Shown here one piece after another: positions 25,648 through 33,822 of a stretch of DNA of 64,000 bases. How positions within the stretch are numbered: position 1 is the first letter of the stretch; each line of letters starts with the position of its first letter. The translations under genes and the position numbers were made by a program. Location of the stretch: assembly GCA_003604975.1 (NCBI GenBank), contig QZIR01000074.1, forward strand, positions 62,001 to 126,000. Direction: 5' to 3'. The stretch is from Desulforudis sp. (GTDB lineage Bacteria; Bacillota; Desulfotomaculia; Desulfotomaculales; Desulforudaceae). A model generated the notes under the pieces. It did no database searches. It saw only the letters and a program-made list of their open reading frames with translations, and had not been told where the DNA came from.

Positions 25648-25653
25648 TATATT
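25648..25653 (-). promoter_or_regulatory. -10 element for the small protein gene
   Basis: A perfect TATAAT on the minus strand in AT-rich context, about 40 bp before the chosen GTG start. The matching -35 is weak (CTTTAC at about the right distance). Confidence 0.4.
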
Positions 25654-25802
25654 TGTACATGGTTCTGGGGTAAAGTCTCCCCTTTAGGGCAGGACTCATT
25701 CTTGTAGTCAAGGTCTTTACACAATCGCCTGTGGATCGACAGGATGGGCACCTTGACAAGCCCATAGGACCGGGTTATAAAAAACAGGGGGCAAGAGGGG
25801 GG

Positions 25803-26351
25803 ATGAGGTTGCGTAAGGTCTGGCTTCTGGTTGTTATTCTGCTAATCCTGGCTGCTGTAAACGCTGAACGCGTGGGCCGCCACTACTATCCCCTTCCCTA
25901 CCGGGACACTGTCTTTCATTACAGCCAGGTTTACAGGCTCGATCCCTACCTGTTAGCCGCGATAATCCGTACTGAAAGCAACTTCAAGGCCACCGCCCGC
26001 TCTCCTAAGGGCGCAATGGGGTTGATGCAGATAATGCCCAATACGGGGCGCTGGATTGCGGAGCAACTGGGCGAGGATGACTTCGAACCGGACTACTTGT
26101 TCGATCCCGAAATGAACATCGAGATGGGCAGCTGGTACTTGGCCAGCCTCTACGACCAGTTTGACGGCGATCCGATCCTGGTACTGGCCGCTTACAACGG
26201 GGGCCGCGGGAATGTGACCGAGTGGCTGGACAACTCGCAGTGGTCTGGAGAGGCACGCACCCTGGACCAAATCCCCTTTCCGGAGACCCGCCGGTATGTA
26301 CGCAAGGTCCTGGCCACGTACCGGATCTACCATTTACTCTACCGTAACTAA
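25803..26351 (+). CDS. Membrane-anchored lytic transglycosylase
   Basis: The product has 182 residues. An N-terminal helix (about 7-22) anchors it in the membrane facing out. The SLT domain follows: AAIIRTESNFKATARS holds the catalytic Glu, then SPKGAMGLMQIMPNT, and LAAYNGGRGNV near the C-terminus; all are lysozyme-like GH23 motifs. It cuts glycan strands of peptidoglycan, forming anhydro-muramic ends. The same gene (yjbJ-like) often lies beside coaE in Clostridia. ATG 25803 lies in GAGGGGGGATG; an in-frame ATG 24 codons upstream has no ribosome site and would add a hydrophilic stretch before the anchor. Confidence 0.88.
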   Translation: MRLRKVWLLVVILLILAAVNAERVGRHYYPLPYRDTVFHYSQVYRLDPYLLAAIIRTESNFKATARSPKGAMGLMQIMPNTGRWIAEQLGEDDFEPDYLFDPEMNIEMGSWYLASLYDQFDGDPILVLAAYNGGRGNVTEWLDNSQWSGEARTLDQIPFPETRRYVRKVLATYRIYHLLYRN

Positions 26352-26411
26352 CTAGGATAGGAGGAAATCCTGTGACTCCTCTATTGGCCCAAATCTTGAT
26401 AGGATGGCCCG

Positions 26412-29210
26412 CTATCCGACCGCCATTGTCTCCGTGACGCCCGCGCAGCGCGAACAGACCTCAGGACGGTCGGGGTGGGTACCCACCTGATCCGTGTAGA
26501 TCCAGCACCGTGCACACTTCTGGCCCTGCGCCGGCCGGACCTCGATCTTCAGTCCGTCCAGTTCCATGGCTTGGGCGGCGGTCTCGGGGGCCTCGGCCAA
26601 GGGCTTGATGCTCACGGCGGAGCTCACGAAGATCAGCGCCAGGTGCTCGAATGTCTCCAGCAGGAACCGGGCCAGTTCGTTATCCGCATACAGGACCACC
26701 TCCGCCTGGAGGGAATCACGAATCAGCTTACTCTGCCGGGCTCCCTCGAGAACGCGCTGGACCTCGTCTCGTACCGCCAGCAGGCGCTCCCAGCGCTGTT
26801 CCAGTTCCCCGTCCAGGTATTCGGGGTTAGCCTCCGGCACGTCACAAAGCTGGACGCTGGCCGCCTTCTCGCCCACGACCGGGACGTAGCGCCAGATCTC
26901 TTCGGTGGTAAAAGCCAGCACCGGCACCAGGAGCCGGACCAGGGCATCCAGGTTGGCGTAAAGTACGGTCTGGGCGGCCCGACGCTCCACCGAGTCCGCG
27001 CCCTCACAGTACAGGCGGTCCTTCAGAACGTTGATGTAGAAGGCGCTCAGGTCCGTTACGCAGTAATTGTAAACCGCGTGATAAACGGTATGGAATTCAT
27101 AGCTGCGGTAAGCCTTCACAACCCGGTCAATTAGCTTGTGCAGCTTTAACATCCCGAACTTGTCAATCTCCAGGAGCTGGTCGTACTCCACCTGATGCTT
27201 GGCCGGGTCGAAATCGTAGAGGTTGCCGAGCAGGAACCGGAAGGTATTCCGGATCTTGCGGTAGGCCTCGGACATCTGCTTCAGGATGCTTGGCGACACG
27301 GCCAGGTCACCTTTATAGTCCGCGGAACAAACCCACAGACGCAGGATGTCGGCGCCCAGGTCCTTGATCACCGCGCCGGGATCGACCACGTTGCCCAGTG
27401 ACTTGGACATCTTACGGCCCTGTTCATCGACCACAAAGCCGTGGGTCAGTACCGCACGGTAAGGTGGCTCCCCGGTTACGGACACCGACGTCGTGAGCGA
27501 GGAGTTGAACCAACCGCGGTGCTGATCACTCCCTTCCAGATACAGGTCCGCCGGCCAACGCAGGTCGGGCCAGTAGTCCGGCTGGGTAAGCACGCCCCAG
27601 TGGCTGCAGCCGGAGTCAAACCAGACATCCATGATGTCCGTTTCCTTCGTGAATTCACCGTGACCGCAGTACGGGCAGCGGTAGTCAGGCGGCAGAAGGT
27701 CGGCCGCATCCCGGGCGAACCAGATGTCGGAGCCATATTCTCCAAACAGTATCTTGAGGTGTTCGATCGTCTGGTCGTCAATCACGACCTCTTCACAGCT
27801 GCCGCAGTAGAAGATCGGGATGGGCACCCCCCACAGCCGCTGGCGCGAGATGCACCAGTCGCCGCGGTTGGCGACCATGCCGTGGATGCGTTCACGCCCC
27901 CAGCCCGGGATCCAGCGCACCCGGTCAATGGCCTCCAGCAGATCCTTGCGGAAACCATCGATGGAGGCGAACCACTGCTCCGTGGCCCGAAAAAAGATCG
28001 ACTTCTTGCAGCGCCAGCAGTGCGGATACTGGTGCTGAAGAGGAGACAACTGCAGCAGGGCCCCCGCCTCTTCGAGCTTCTCCAGCACCCGTTTGTTGCC
28101 CTCTAGATAGAAGGTGCCTTCCAGATCACCGGCCTCCGCCGTAAAGTAACCCTTGGAATTGATCGGCGAAAGCACCGGCAGATCGTATTTCTGACCCAGG
28201 GCAAAGTCCTCTTCGCCGTGACCGGGAGCGATGTGCACGCAGCCGGTGCCCTGATCAAGGGTTACATAGTCCCCCAGGACAACCACCGAACGGCGATCGA
28301 TGAAGGGATGGGCACAGATCAGCCCTTCCAGTTCCCGGCCCTCGAACTCGCGCGTCACCTCGGCCGTCGGATCACCCAAGACGTTCCGGAAACTGTCCGC
28401 CAGTTCCCGCGCCACCAGATAGCTGCGGCCCCCTGACCGAAGCAGCACGTACTGGAAATCGGGGTGCAAGCAGATGGCTACATTGGCCGGTAAGGTCCAG
28501 GGGGTCGTCGTCCAGATGACCACAAAGGTCTCACCATCCTCCGGCAGGAGGCCCTTTCCTTCCACCACGCGGAAGGTCACGTAAATAGAGGGTGATTCCT
28601 TCTGGACGTATTCCACTTCGGCCTCGGCCAGAGCCGTCTCACAGGTTGAACACCAGTAGACTGATTTCAGGCCCTTGTAAATGTAGCCGTGTTTGGCCAT
28701 CTCACCGAAGACCTCAATTTGCCGTTTCTCAAAATGCGGGTACAACGTCAGGTAGGGATTGGTCCAGTCTCCCCTTACCCCCAGCCTCTTGAACTCTTCG
28801 CGCTGAATGTCCACAAACTTCAGGGCGAACTCCTTACATTTCTGACGAAACTCAATGGGGCTGACCTGATCACGCCTGATTTTAAAGGTCTTGATCGCCT
28901 GCTGCTCAATCGGCAGCCCGTGGGTATCCCAACCCGGCACATACGGGGCATCCTGACCATCCATGGCGTGGAACTTCACAATGATGTCCTTGAGCACCTT
29001 GTTTAGCGTGGTCCCAAGGTGGATATGTCCGTTTGCATAAGGCGGCCCGTCGTGCAGGACATACTTCGGCCGTCCGTCGTTCTTGGCCTGGACCTTACGG
29101 TATACATCGATTTCATCCCAGAACTGCAGGATCTCGGGCTCTCGCTGGGGCAGGTTGGCCCGCATCGGGAAATCTGTCTTGGGCAGGTTAAGTGACTTGC
29201 TGTAGTCCAA
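26412..29210 (-). CDS. ileS: Isoleucyl-tRNA synthetase
   Basis: The product has 932 residues, full length for a bacterial class I IleRS. The HIGH motif appears as YANGHIHLGT (about 58-67) and KMSKS as GRKMSKSLGN (about 600). The editing domain has the TTPWTLPAN motif, and the C-terminal zinc site has CARCW and CSRC near residues 900-925, as in the Bacillus-type enzyme. It charges tRNA-Ile with isoleucine and edits valine. The start is TTG 29210, after GGAGGAAGAAAGGAA. Expression is controlled by a T-box leader with an isoleucine specifier. It converges with the transglycosylase gene. Confidence 0.97.
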   Translation of the reverse strand: MDYSKSLNLPKTDFPMRANLPQREPEILQFWDEIDVYRKVQAKNDGRPKYVLHDGPPYANGHIHLGTTLNKVLKDIIVKFHAMDGQDAPYVPGWDTHGLPIEQQAIKTFKIRRDQVSPIEFRQKCKEFALKFVDIQREEFKRLGVRGDWTNPYLTLYPHFEKRQIEVFGEMAKHGYIYKGLKSVYWCSTCETALAEAEVEYVQKESPSIYVTFRVVEGKGLLPEDGETFVVIWTTTPWTLPANVAICLHPDFQYVLLRSGGRSYLVARELADSFRNVLGDPTAEVTREFEGRELEGLICAHPFIDRRSVVVLGDYVTLDQGTGCVHIAPGHGEEDFALGQKYDLPVLSPINSKGYFTAEAGDLEGTFYLEGNKRVLEKLEEAGALLQLSPLQHQYPHCWRCKKSIFFRATEQWFASIDGFRKDLLEAIDRVRWIPGWGRERIHGMVANRGDWCISRQRLWGVPIPIFYCGSCEEVVIDDQTIEHLKILFGEYGSDIWFARDAADLLPPDYRCPYCGHGEFTKETDIMDVWFDSGCSHWGVLTQPDYWPDLRWPADLYLEGSDQHRGWFNSSLTTSVSVTGEPPYRAVLTHGFVVDEQGRKMSKSLGNVVDPGAVIKDLGADILRLWVCSADYKGDLAVSPSILKQMSEAYRKIRNTFRFLLGNLYDFDPAKHQVEYDQLLEIDKFGMLKLHKLIDRVVKAYRSYEFHTVYHAVYNYCVTDLSAFYINVLKDRLYCEGADSVERRAAQTVLYANLDALVRLLVPVLAFTTEEIWRYVPVVGEKAASVQLCDVPEANPEYLDGELEQRWERLLAVRDEVQRVLEGARQSKLIRDSLQAEVVLYADNELARFLLETFEHLALIFVSSAVSIKPLAEAPETAAQAMELDGLKIEVRPAQGQKCARCWIYTDQVGTHPDRPEVCSRCAGVTETMAVG

Positions 29211-29242
29211 TTCCTTTCTTCCTCCTCAAAAAGCGGTGACCA

Positions 29243-29274
29243 ATAAATAAACCCCTCATCCAAGGGACGAGAGG
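29243..29274 (-). terminator. T-box terminator hairpin before ileS
   Basis: On the minus strand CCTCTCGTCC pairs with GGATGAGGGG (10 pairs, including G-T) followed by TTTATTTATT. It competes with the T-box antiterminator. Confidence 0.8.
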
Positions 29275-29512
29275 ACTTGTTCCCGCGGTACCACCCTAAT
29301 GGACGACTGGATGTCGTGACACCCAACCGACCGCTTGGCTGTTAACGGCAGCTACCGGCAAGGCTTACTGGGAAAGGCCCCCCGTTCAGCCCGCACCTCG
29401 CGGCTGATTTTCGGACCCCTCTGCCGCCCGGTTCCCACCATCCCGGACTCACTGTCAGCCCCGAGGGCATCCTACTCTTCCCGGTCATCGGATTTTTTCG
29501 CTAAAATTCTCC
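29243..29512 (-). promoter_or_regulatory. T-box riboswitch leader of ileS
   Basis: The minus strand carries the T-box core AGGGTGGTACCGCGG (29283-29297), whose UGGU-type bulge binds the uncharged tRNA 3' end. Upstream lies a long Stem I region, including GAAAATCAGCC, in which ATC (29406-29408) is the isoleucine specifier codon. The leader starts at the promoter at 29519-29547 and ends in the terminator at 29243-29274. Uncharged tRNA-Ile would stabilise the antiterminator and let ileS be transcribed. Confidence 0.95.
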
Positions 29513-29518
29513 TGACCA

Positions 29519-29547
29519 ATTATATTTAATCGGCAACCTCAAGTCAA
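29519..29547 (-). promoter_or_regulatory. Sigma-A promoter of the ileS T-box leader
   Basis: TTGACT (29542-29547), 17-base spacer, TATAAT (29519-29524) on the minus strand. The -35 box overlaps the 3' end of the DUF167 gene, so ileS can be made independently of the divIVA genes upstream. Confidence 0.85.
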
Positions 29548-29832
29548 CTCAAGTCGCTCGAGAACTTTATCCGGATCCAGTCCGGCGACGTGGACCACCT
29601 TCCGCCGTCCCGTCCGTCCCGAGACAATCTCAACGGCCCGAGCTGGTACTCCAAACAGCCAGCCGAGAAAAGTGCACAGTGCCTCGTTGGCCGCCCCGTC
29701 CACGGGCGGGGCGGTGATCCTAATCTTGATCTCGTCTCCGAGTACGCCTACCACTTCATTCCGAGAAGCACGGGGCTGGATACGTACGGCGAAGGAGACC
29801 CCTCGGCTGTCCGACCGGATCAGATCCGGCAT
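29539..29832 (-). CDS. DUF167/YggU family protein
   Basis: The product has 97 residues and matches the small alpha/beta DUF167 (YggU) family: VRIQPRASRNEVVGVL, then the hallmark TAPPVDGAANEALCTFL and VSGRTGRRKVVHV. The function is unknown; structures show a compact fold with a conserved groove. Its ATG at 29832 shares a base with the divIVA stop, so the two are coupled. This ylmG-divIVA-DUF167-ileS order is seen in other Peptococcaceae. Confidence 0.9.
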   Translation of the reverse strand: MPDLIRSDSRGVSFAVRIQPRASRNEVVGVLGDEIKIRITAPPVDGAANEALCTFLGWLFGVPARAVEIVSGRTGRRKVVHVAGLDPDKVLERLELT

Positions 29833-30473
29833 CAGGCCAGCTTCTCCTTGGCGAGTTCCGCTGACTCGGGAAGCTCGGGGAAGCTCTGGCTGTCACGCCT
29901 CTTATCGTCCGAGTCCAGCATTTCAATCTGGGCGTTCAGGAAGGAGCGGAACTTAGCCCGGAAGATCTTGCTCTGCTTCTGCAGTTCCTCGTATTCCATC
30001 ATAATACGGTTGATCTTAGCCGTGGCCTCGTCCAGGACCCGGCTGCCTTCCCGCTGGGCCTGGCGCAATACGGTCTCAGCCTGTTCACGGGAATCGGTCA
30101 ACATCCTTTCGGATTCGGTAGATGCCTTACGCAGTATTTCCTCACTCTCCTGGGAGGCCTGCCGAAGTATTTCGGTGGCCCGGGCCTGCGCCTCCTGGAT
30201 AATTACCTCGGACTCCTTTTCCGCACTGTACTTCGTCTCCTGTGCGGTCTTCTGCGCAATCAGCATTGTGCTCTTCAGCACATCTTCCAGCTCCTTGTAA
30301 TGAGCGACTGCGGTCTCCATCCGCTCCACCCGCTCCCAGAGCTCGGTGTTTTCTTGGAGCATCTTCTCCATGCTATCCACAATATGATCCAGGAAGCCGT
30401 CGACCTCCTGCTCGTCATATCCCCGGAAGCAACGGCGGAACTCCTTATTGCGGACATCCAGTGGCTTGATCAT
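29832..30473 (-). CDS. divIVA: Cell-division protein DivIVA
   Basis: The product has 213 residues. The N-terminal membrane-binding region has PLDVRNKEFRRCFRGYDEQEVDGFLD, the DivIVA signature with the curvature-sensing Phe/Arg, then a long coiled coil (about 30-185) full of A, E, Q and R heptads. The final 25 residues are acidic and disordered. DivIVA marks negatively curved membrane at poles and septa and recruits division or sporulation factors. The ATG at 30473 follows AGGAGGGG by 9 bases; two codons upstream could serve but lack spacing. ylmH, usual between ylmG and divIVA in Bacillus, is absent here. Confidence 0.93.
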   Translation of the reverse strand: MIKPLDVRNKEFRRCFRGYDEQEVDGFLDHIVDSMEKMLQENTELWERVERMETAVAHYKELEDVLKSTMLIAQKTAQETKYSAEKESEVIIQEAQARATEILRQASQESEEILRKASTESERMLTDSREQAETVLRQAQREGSRVLDEATAKINRIMMEYEELQKQSKIFRAKFRSFLNAQIEMLDSDDKRRDSQSFPELPESAELAKEKLA

Positions 30474-30487
30474 CAGCAATTCCCCTC

Positions 30488-30748
30488 CTATATACGGAGC
30501 AATAGGCTCAGAATAACCCAGCGCAGCACATGTAGCGCAATCAGGGCCACAATTGGTGACAGATCGATCATTCCCAGCGGCGGAATGATACGCCGGAAAA
30601 TCGAGAGGAAGGGTTCGGTCAGGTCGTATATGAAGCGAAAAACTGGATTATAGGGATCGTGCCGAATCCAGGACAGGATGATCCGGGCAAAAATGATGTA
30701 GATGTATACCTGAAAGGCAATGTTTATAACATCGAATAGCAGGTTCAT
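30488..30748 (-). CDS. ylmG: YggT family membrane protein (YlmG)
   Basis: The product has 86 residues with two hydrophobic helices (about 6-26 and 62-84) separated by a conserved loop containing RIILSWIRHDPYNPVFRF and TEPFLSIFRRIIPP. This is the YggT/YlmG family of division-cluster membrane proteins, involved in nucleoid or division organisation in chloroplasts and bacteria. It lies between proC and divIVA on the same strand. Confidence 0.92.
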   Translation of the reverse strand: MNLLFDVINIAFQVYIYIIFARIILSWIRHDPYNPVFRFIYDLTEPFLSIFRRIIPPLGMIDLSPIVALIALHVLRWVILSLLLRI

Positions 30749-30762
30749 ACAACACCTCAGTT

Positions 30763-31569
30763 CTAAATTTCGCGGGCCCTGTCGGTAGCCGCCTGCACCG
30801 CCCGCTGCAAGGACGCGCGCACCGCCCCTTCCTCCAGGGCGAAAAGACCAGCTGCCGTAGTGCCTCCGGGGGTGGTGACCATATTCTTTAGCTGGGCCGG
30901 GTGACTACCGGTCTCCAACACCATTTTAGCGGCCCCCAGGGTTGTCTGCGCGGCGAGCTTCACCGCCACATCACGCGGGAGACCCATCCGTACCGCCCCG
31001 TCGGCCAGAGCCTCGATAACCAGGAAAACGTAAGCCGGGCCGCTTCCGCTCAGTCCGGTGACGGCATCAAGCAGCCTTTCGGGCACTTCTGCCACGGTTC
31101 CAACCGCCCCTAAGACCGCCTCCGCCCGGGACGCATCGCTGTCGCCGGCGGAGCTGCCCCGCGCATAGGCACTCGCTGCCGCACCGACCAGTGCCGGGGT
31201 ATTAGGCATCACCCGGATTACCGGGATCAGACCCGTAAGGCTGTCTTCAATGTCTCTGATCTCCACTCCGGCGGCAATGCTGACCAAGGTCTGGGACGGT
31301 GAGAGCTGCGGCCCGATGTCTTTAAGCACCGCCTCCACGATGAACGGCTTAACCGCCAGGATCACCACGTCCGCCCCGTCCACGGCTGTCCGGTTGTCGG
31401 GCGTAACGTTCACCCCGAGTTTCTCGGACAACTGCTGGCGACAGGCTTCACTGACATCGGCCATGGTAATCGCGGAGGGCGAAACCAACCCGGCGGTGAT
31501 CACACCGGAGGCTAAGGCTGAGCCCATAACCCCGCCGCCGATAATCCCAAGTTTACGAATTTGCACCAA
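30763..31569 (-). CDS. proC: Pyrroline-5-carboxylate reductase
   Basis: The product has about 268 residues. The Rossmann motif LGIIGGGVMGSALASG binds NAD(P)H; VILAVKPF, VRVMPNTPALVGAA and the C-terminal signature GSGPAYVFLVIEALADGAVRMGL (split here in two parts) plus MVTTPGGTTAAGL are typical. It reduces pyrroline-5-carboxylate to proline. The start is uncertain among TTG 31569, GTG 31566 and GTG 31581; the first is preferred because AAAGGGTGG lies 7 bases upstream. It sits between sepF and ylmG; proC inside this division cluster is common in Firmicutes. Confidence 0.92.
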   Translation of the reverse strand: MVQIRKLGIIGGGVMGSALASGVITAGLVSPSAITMADVSEACRQQLSEKLGVNVTPDNRTAVDGADVVILAVKPFIVEAVLKDIGPQLSPSQTLVSIAAGVEIRDIEDSLTGLIPVIRVMPNTPALVGAAASAYARGSSAGDSDASRAEAVLGAVGTVAEVPERLLDAVTGLSGSGPAYVFLVIEALADGAVRMGLPRDVAVKLAAQTTLGAAKMVLETGSHPAQLKNMVTTPGGTTAAGLFALEEGAVRASLQRAVQAATDRAREI

Positions 31570-31584
31570 ATCATTTCCCACCCT

Positions 31585-32016
31585 TTAGTGGCGAATCCAG
31601 GAGAAGATGCCCCGCTCGGTCTCCTTGATTTCGCTATCGATATCCACGTTAGAGGGCACGAACAGGAAGATGCCGCCCCCTACCTTCTGCATGGCGCCGG
31701 AAACCGCATAGACAGCTCCACTAAGGAAGTCGACGATCCTTCTGGCCAAGTCGTTATCGACCTTTTCCAGATTCACAATCACGGGCTTACGGTTCTTTAG
31801 ATGATCGGTAATCTCCTGCACATCATCAAAAGCCGACGGTTCCACGACCACCACCCGTACATTGCGCTGGGTATGCAGGTTCACAACAGTGGCGCCTTTC
31901 TTACGGGAGTCCTGAACCTCACGCTCTGTTTCCCTTAGGCTACCCTGATCCTGTGTCTGCTCATCTTCGAAGCCCATAAAACCAAGTACCTTGTCCACCA
32001 GCTTACGGCTCCCCAA
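31585..32016 (-). CDS. sepF: Cell-division protein SepF
   Basis: The product has 143 residues. The N-terminal amphipathic helix (about 1-13, LVDKVLGFMGF) binds membrane; a charged linker follows, then the SepF fold (about 55-140) with VVEPSAFDDVQEITDHL, KPVIVNLEKVDNDLARRIVDFLSGAVYA and GGGIFLFVPSNVDI. SepF anchors FtsZ to the membrane in cells where FtsA is missing or dispensable, which fits the lack of ftsA in this window. It starts with TTG 32016 after GAGGGAGGG, directly after ylmE. Confidence 0.94.
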   Translation of the reverse strand: MGSRKLVDKVLGFMGFEDEQTQDQGSLRETEREVQDSRKKGATVVNLHTQRNVRVVVVEPSAFDDVQEITDHLKNRKPVIVNLEKVDNDLARRIVDFLSGAVYAVSGAMQKVGGGIFLFVPSNVDIDSEIKETERGIFSWIRH

Positions 32017-32019
32017 CGC

Positions 32020-32718
32020 TTAGCCCTCCCTCAAATGACAAGTTCTTTGTCCGAAAATAGCTGTACCCAGCCGTACTATATCTGCCCCTTCCTCGATGGC
32101 CACAAGGTAGTCGGTGCTCATGCCCATCGACAGGTAAGGCAGATCAAGCCCCAGTTTACGTCTCGCTTCATCCCGCGTTTCGCGCAGTTCGCGGAAGACA
32201 GGACGGGCGTGCTCCGGATTTACAGAATATGGAGCCATAGTCATCAAACCTTCTACCCGCACCAACGGAAATCCTGCTAAATCCCTGAGAAAACTTTGGG
32301 TTTCATCCGGACTAATCCCGCTTTTGGAGTCTTCGCCAACCACGTTAACCTGTACCAGCACCGCTATCACCAGGCCGGCCTTCACCGCGTACCGGTTGAT
32401 CTCCTCAGCCAGCGACCACCGGTCCAGGCTGTGGATCAGGGCTACCCGGCCGACCAGCTGCCGGACCTTGTTTCGCTGCAGGTGGCCGATGAAATGCCAT
32501 TCCAGGTCAGGCCCCAGTGAGGCCTGCTTGTTGAGGAGTTCCTGCACCCGGTTCTCCCCAAAAACGGTGTGCCCTACACCGGCCAGTTCTCCGATCCGGT
32601 TACGGTCAACCGTCTTACTCACGGCCACGATCTTTACGGCCCCGGGAGCACGTCCCGACCGTTTGGAAGCCGCGGCACACAACTGTTTCACCTGCTCGAG
32701 ATTCTGTCTTATATTCAT
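32020..32718 (-). CDS. ylmE: PLP-binding YggS/YlmE family protein
   Basis: The product has 232 residues. It belongs to the PLP-homeostasis family (COG0325): KIVAVSKTVD carries the PLP-binding Lys, GENRVQELLNK, WHFIGHLQRNKVRQLV and LSMGMSTDYLVAIEEGAD complete the signature. It holds PLP on an alanine-racemase-like barrel and controls free PLP. The ATG at 32718 follows AAGGAG, and a perfect palindromic repeat sits directly upstream of that ribosome site. sepF follows 4 bp after its stop. Confidence 0.95.
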   Translation of the reverse strand: MNIRQNLEQVKQLCAAASKRSGRAPGAVKIVAVSKTVDRNRIGELAGVGHTVFGENRVQELLNKQASLGPDLEWHFIGHLQRNKVRQLVGRVALIHSLDRWSLAEEINRYAVKAGLVIAVLVQVNVVGEDSKSGISPDETQSFLRDLAGFPLVRVEGLMTMAPYSVNPEHARPVFRELRETRDEARRKLGLDLPYLSMGMSTDYLVAIEEGADIVRLGTAIFGQRTCHLREG

Positions 32719-32731
32719 AATGCTCCTTGGA

Positions 32732-32795
32732 GGGTCAGACTTAAAAACTTAAGTTTTTGAGAAAAGGCAAAAACTTAAGTTTTTAAGTCTGACCC
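32732..32795. repeat. Perfect 27-bp inverted repeat (REP/MITE-like palindrome)
   Basis: The arms 32732-32758 and 32769-32795 are exact complements, beginning GGGTCAGACTTAAAAACTT, with a 10-base loop. Each arm contains the inner palindrome AAAAACTTAAGTTTTT. CCTTGG flanks both sides (32725-32730 and 32795-32800), perhaps a target duplication. It lies in the short gap between the HlyD-like gene and ylmE. GGGTCAGAC ends are typical of small elements mobilised by REP-associated tyrosine transposases; that link is inference. Confidence 0.85.
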
Positions 32796-32800
32796 CTTGG

Positions 32801-33712
32801 TCAAATTCGGCGGCCGTCCTGGGCCAGCCATGCATTCACCACGTACGGCTCGCCCTCAACCAGTCCCTTTCCGGACACCTGAACGTCCGTGCCCAACTGG
32901 CCCTCGACCCGAACCGGGTTCCAAACCAGACGGTCCTTACTCAGCGTGTAAACCCCGGGCCGGCCGGAACGTAAAGCCACAGCAGTCCGCGGGACCACGA
33001 ACCCCAAGGCCTCGCAGGTCACCACCCGGCAACTGACCCGGCGGTCACGGAGCAGATCCTGCGGGTACTGGTTGAGTAATAGCTCCACCTTGGTCAGGCC
33101 GTCATCCGGATACACCAGAACCACCCGACCCCGGTACTGACCATCACCAAATCCGAGGCGCCACCGCTGGTTCTCGGCCAGAAACTCGCGTGGCAGAACC
33201 CCCCGGGGAACATTAAATTGAAGGTGTATAGGAGTAAGGTTGTCCACCACGCGGAAGACCGGCTCGCCCTTGGCTGTCTGATCTCCCGCTGAAAAACCGA
33301 CGGGCGAAAAACGGGGAACTGTATCGAGAGTCAACACGCTCCCGGGTTTCAGCACTTCCTCCAGGCCGTCGATGTCCCAAAAAACTACTCCGGTCACGGG
33401 AGTCGGCACCGGATAACTGGTACCCGGACTCTCGACCACGGCCACGACAGTACTCTTGGACACCCGGCTCCCGCCGGTTATTCTCGGGTGTAAGACACCT
33501 CCTGAAGGCGTCCGTACCACAGTCTCGCTCCGAACCACTAAGGCCTCAAGCGTAACCTCGTTGACCAGCGTCTCCTGTTTTAACATTGCGAAATCAATAA
33601 AAGGGTTAGTGATGTAGGGCCACACCCATTTGTAGGCTACCCAGAAAAGTACCGCAAAAATAGCCGCAATCATCAGGGAGACCACAAACACTCGCCGTAT
33701 TAACTGCAGCAT
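32801..33712 (-). CDS. HlyD-like membrane-anchored adaptor protein
   Basis: The product has 303 residues. One N-terminal membrane helix (about 6-32) is followed by a beta-rich outer domain: ALVVRSETVVRTPSGGVLHP is the first half of a lipoyl-like barrel, with GGSRVSKSTVVAVVES as its return, and a later beta barrel ends with VVPRTAVALRSGRPGVYTL. This is the layout of periplasmic-adaptor (HlyD/RND) proteins, but without the long coiled-coil hairpin. Related proteins stand at this place (next to ylmE) in other Peptococcaceae. No ABC or RND partner is nearby. The start is ATG 33712 after GGGGAAGGTG. Role unknown; it may act in envelope assembly. Confidence 0.7.
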   Translation of the reverse strand: MLQLIRRVFVVSLMIAAIFAVLFWVAYKWVWPYITNPFIDFAMLKQETLVNEVTLEALVVRSETVVRTPSGGVLHPRITGGSRVSKSTVVAVVESPGTSYPVPTPVTGVVFWDIDGLEEVLKPGSVLTLDTVPRFSPVGFSAGDQTAKGEPVFRVVDNLTPIHLQFNVPRGVLPREFLAENQRWRLGFGDGQYRGRVVLVYPDDGLTKVELLLNQYPQDLLRDRRVSCRVVTCEALGFVVPRTAVALRSGRPGVYTLSKDRLVWNPVRVEGQLGTDVQVSGKGLVEGEPYVVNAWLAQDGRRI

Positions 33713-33775
33713 GGCACCTTCCCCCACAACTCAGGGATATATTCTACGTCAAGGAGTTGAGTCCTGCTCATGATG

Positions 33776-33799
33776 CAAAAAAGCCCTTATACGGGCTAT
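33776..33799 (-). terminator. Terminator after phoU
   Basis: On the minus strand AGCCC and GGGCT pair around a 6-base loop (33782-33797), followed by TTTTTTG. Confidence 0.8.
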
Positions 33800-33822
33800 T
33801 TTGGCGGGTTATGACAGACCGG

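Noticed and set aside
27441-28106. Long plus-strand open frame inside ileS
   Set aside because: It is the complement of the ileS coding sequence; high GC at third positions leaves long antisense frames open.
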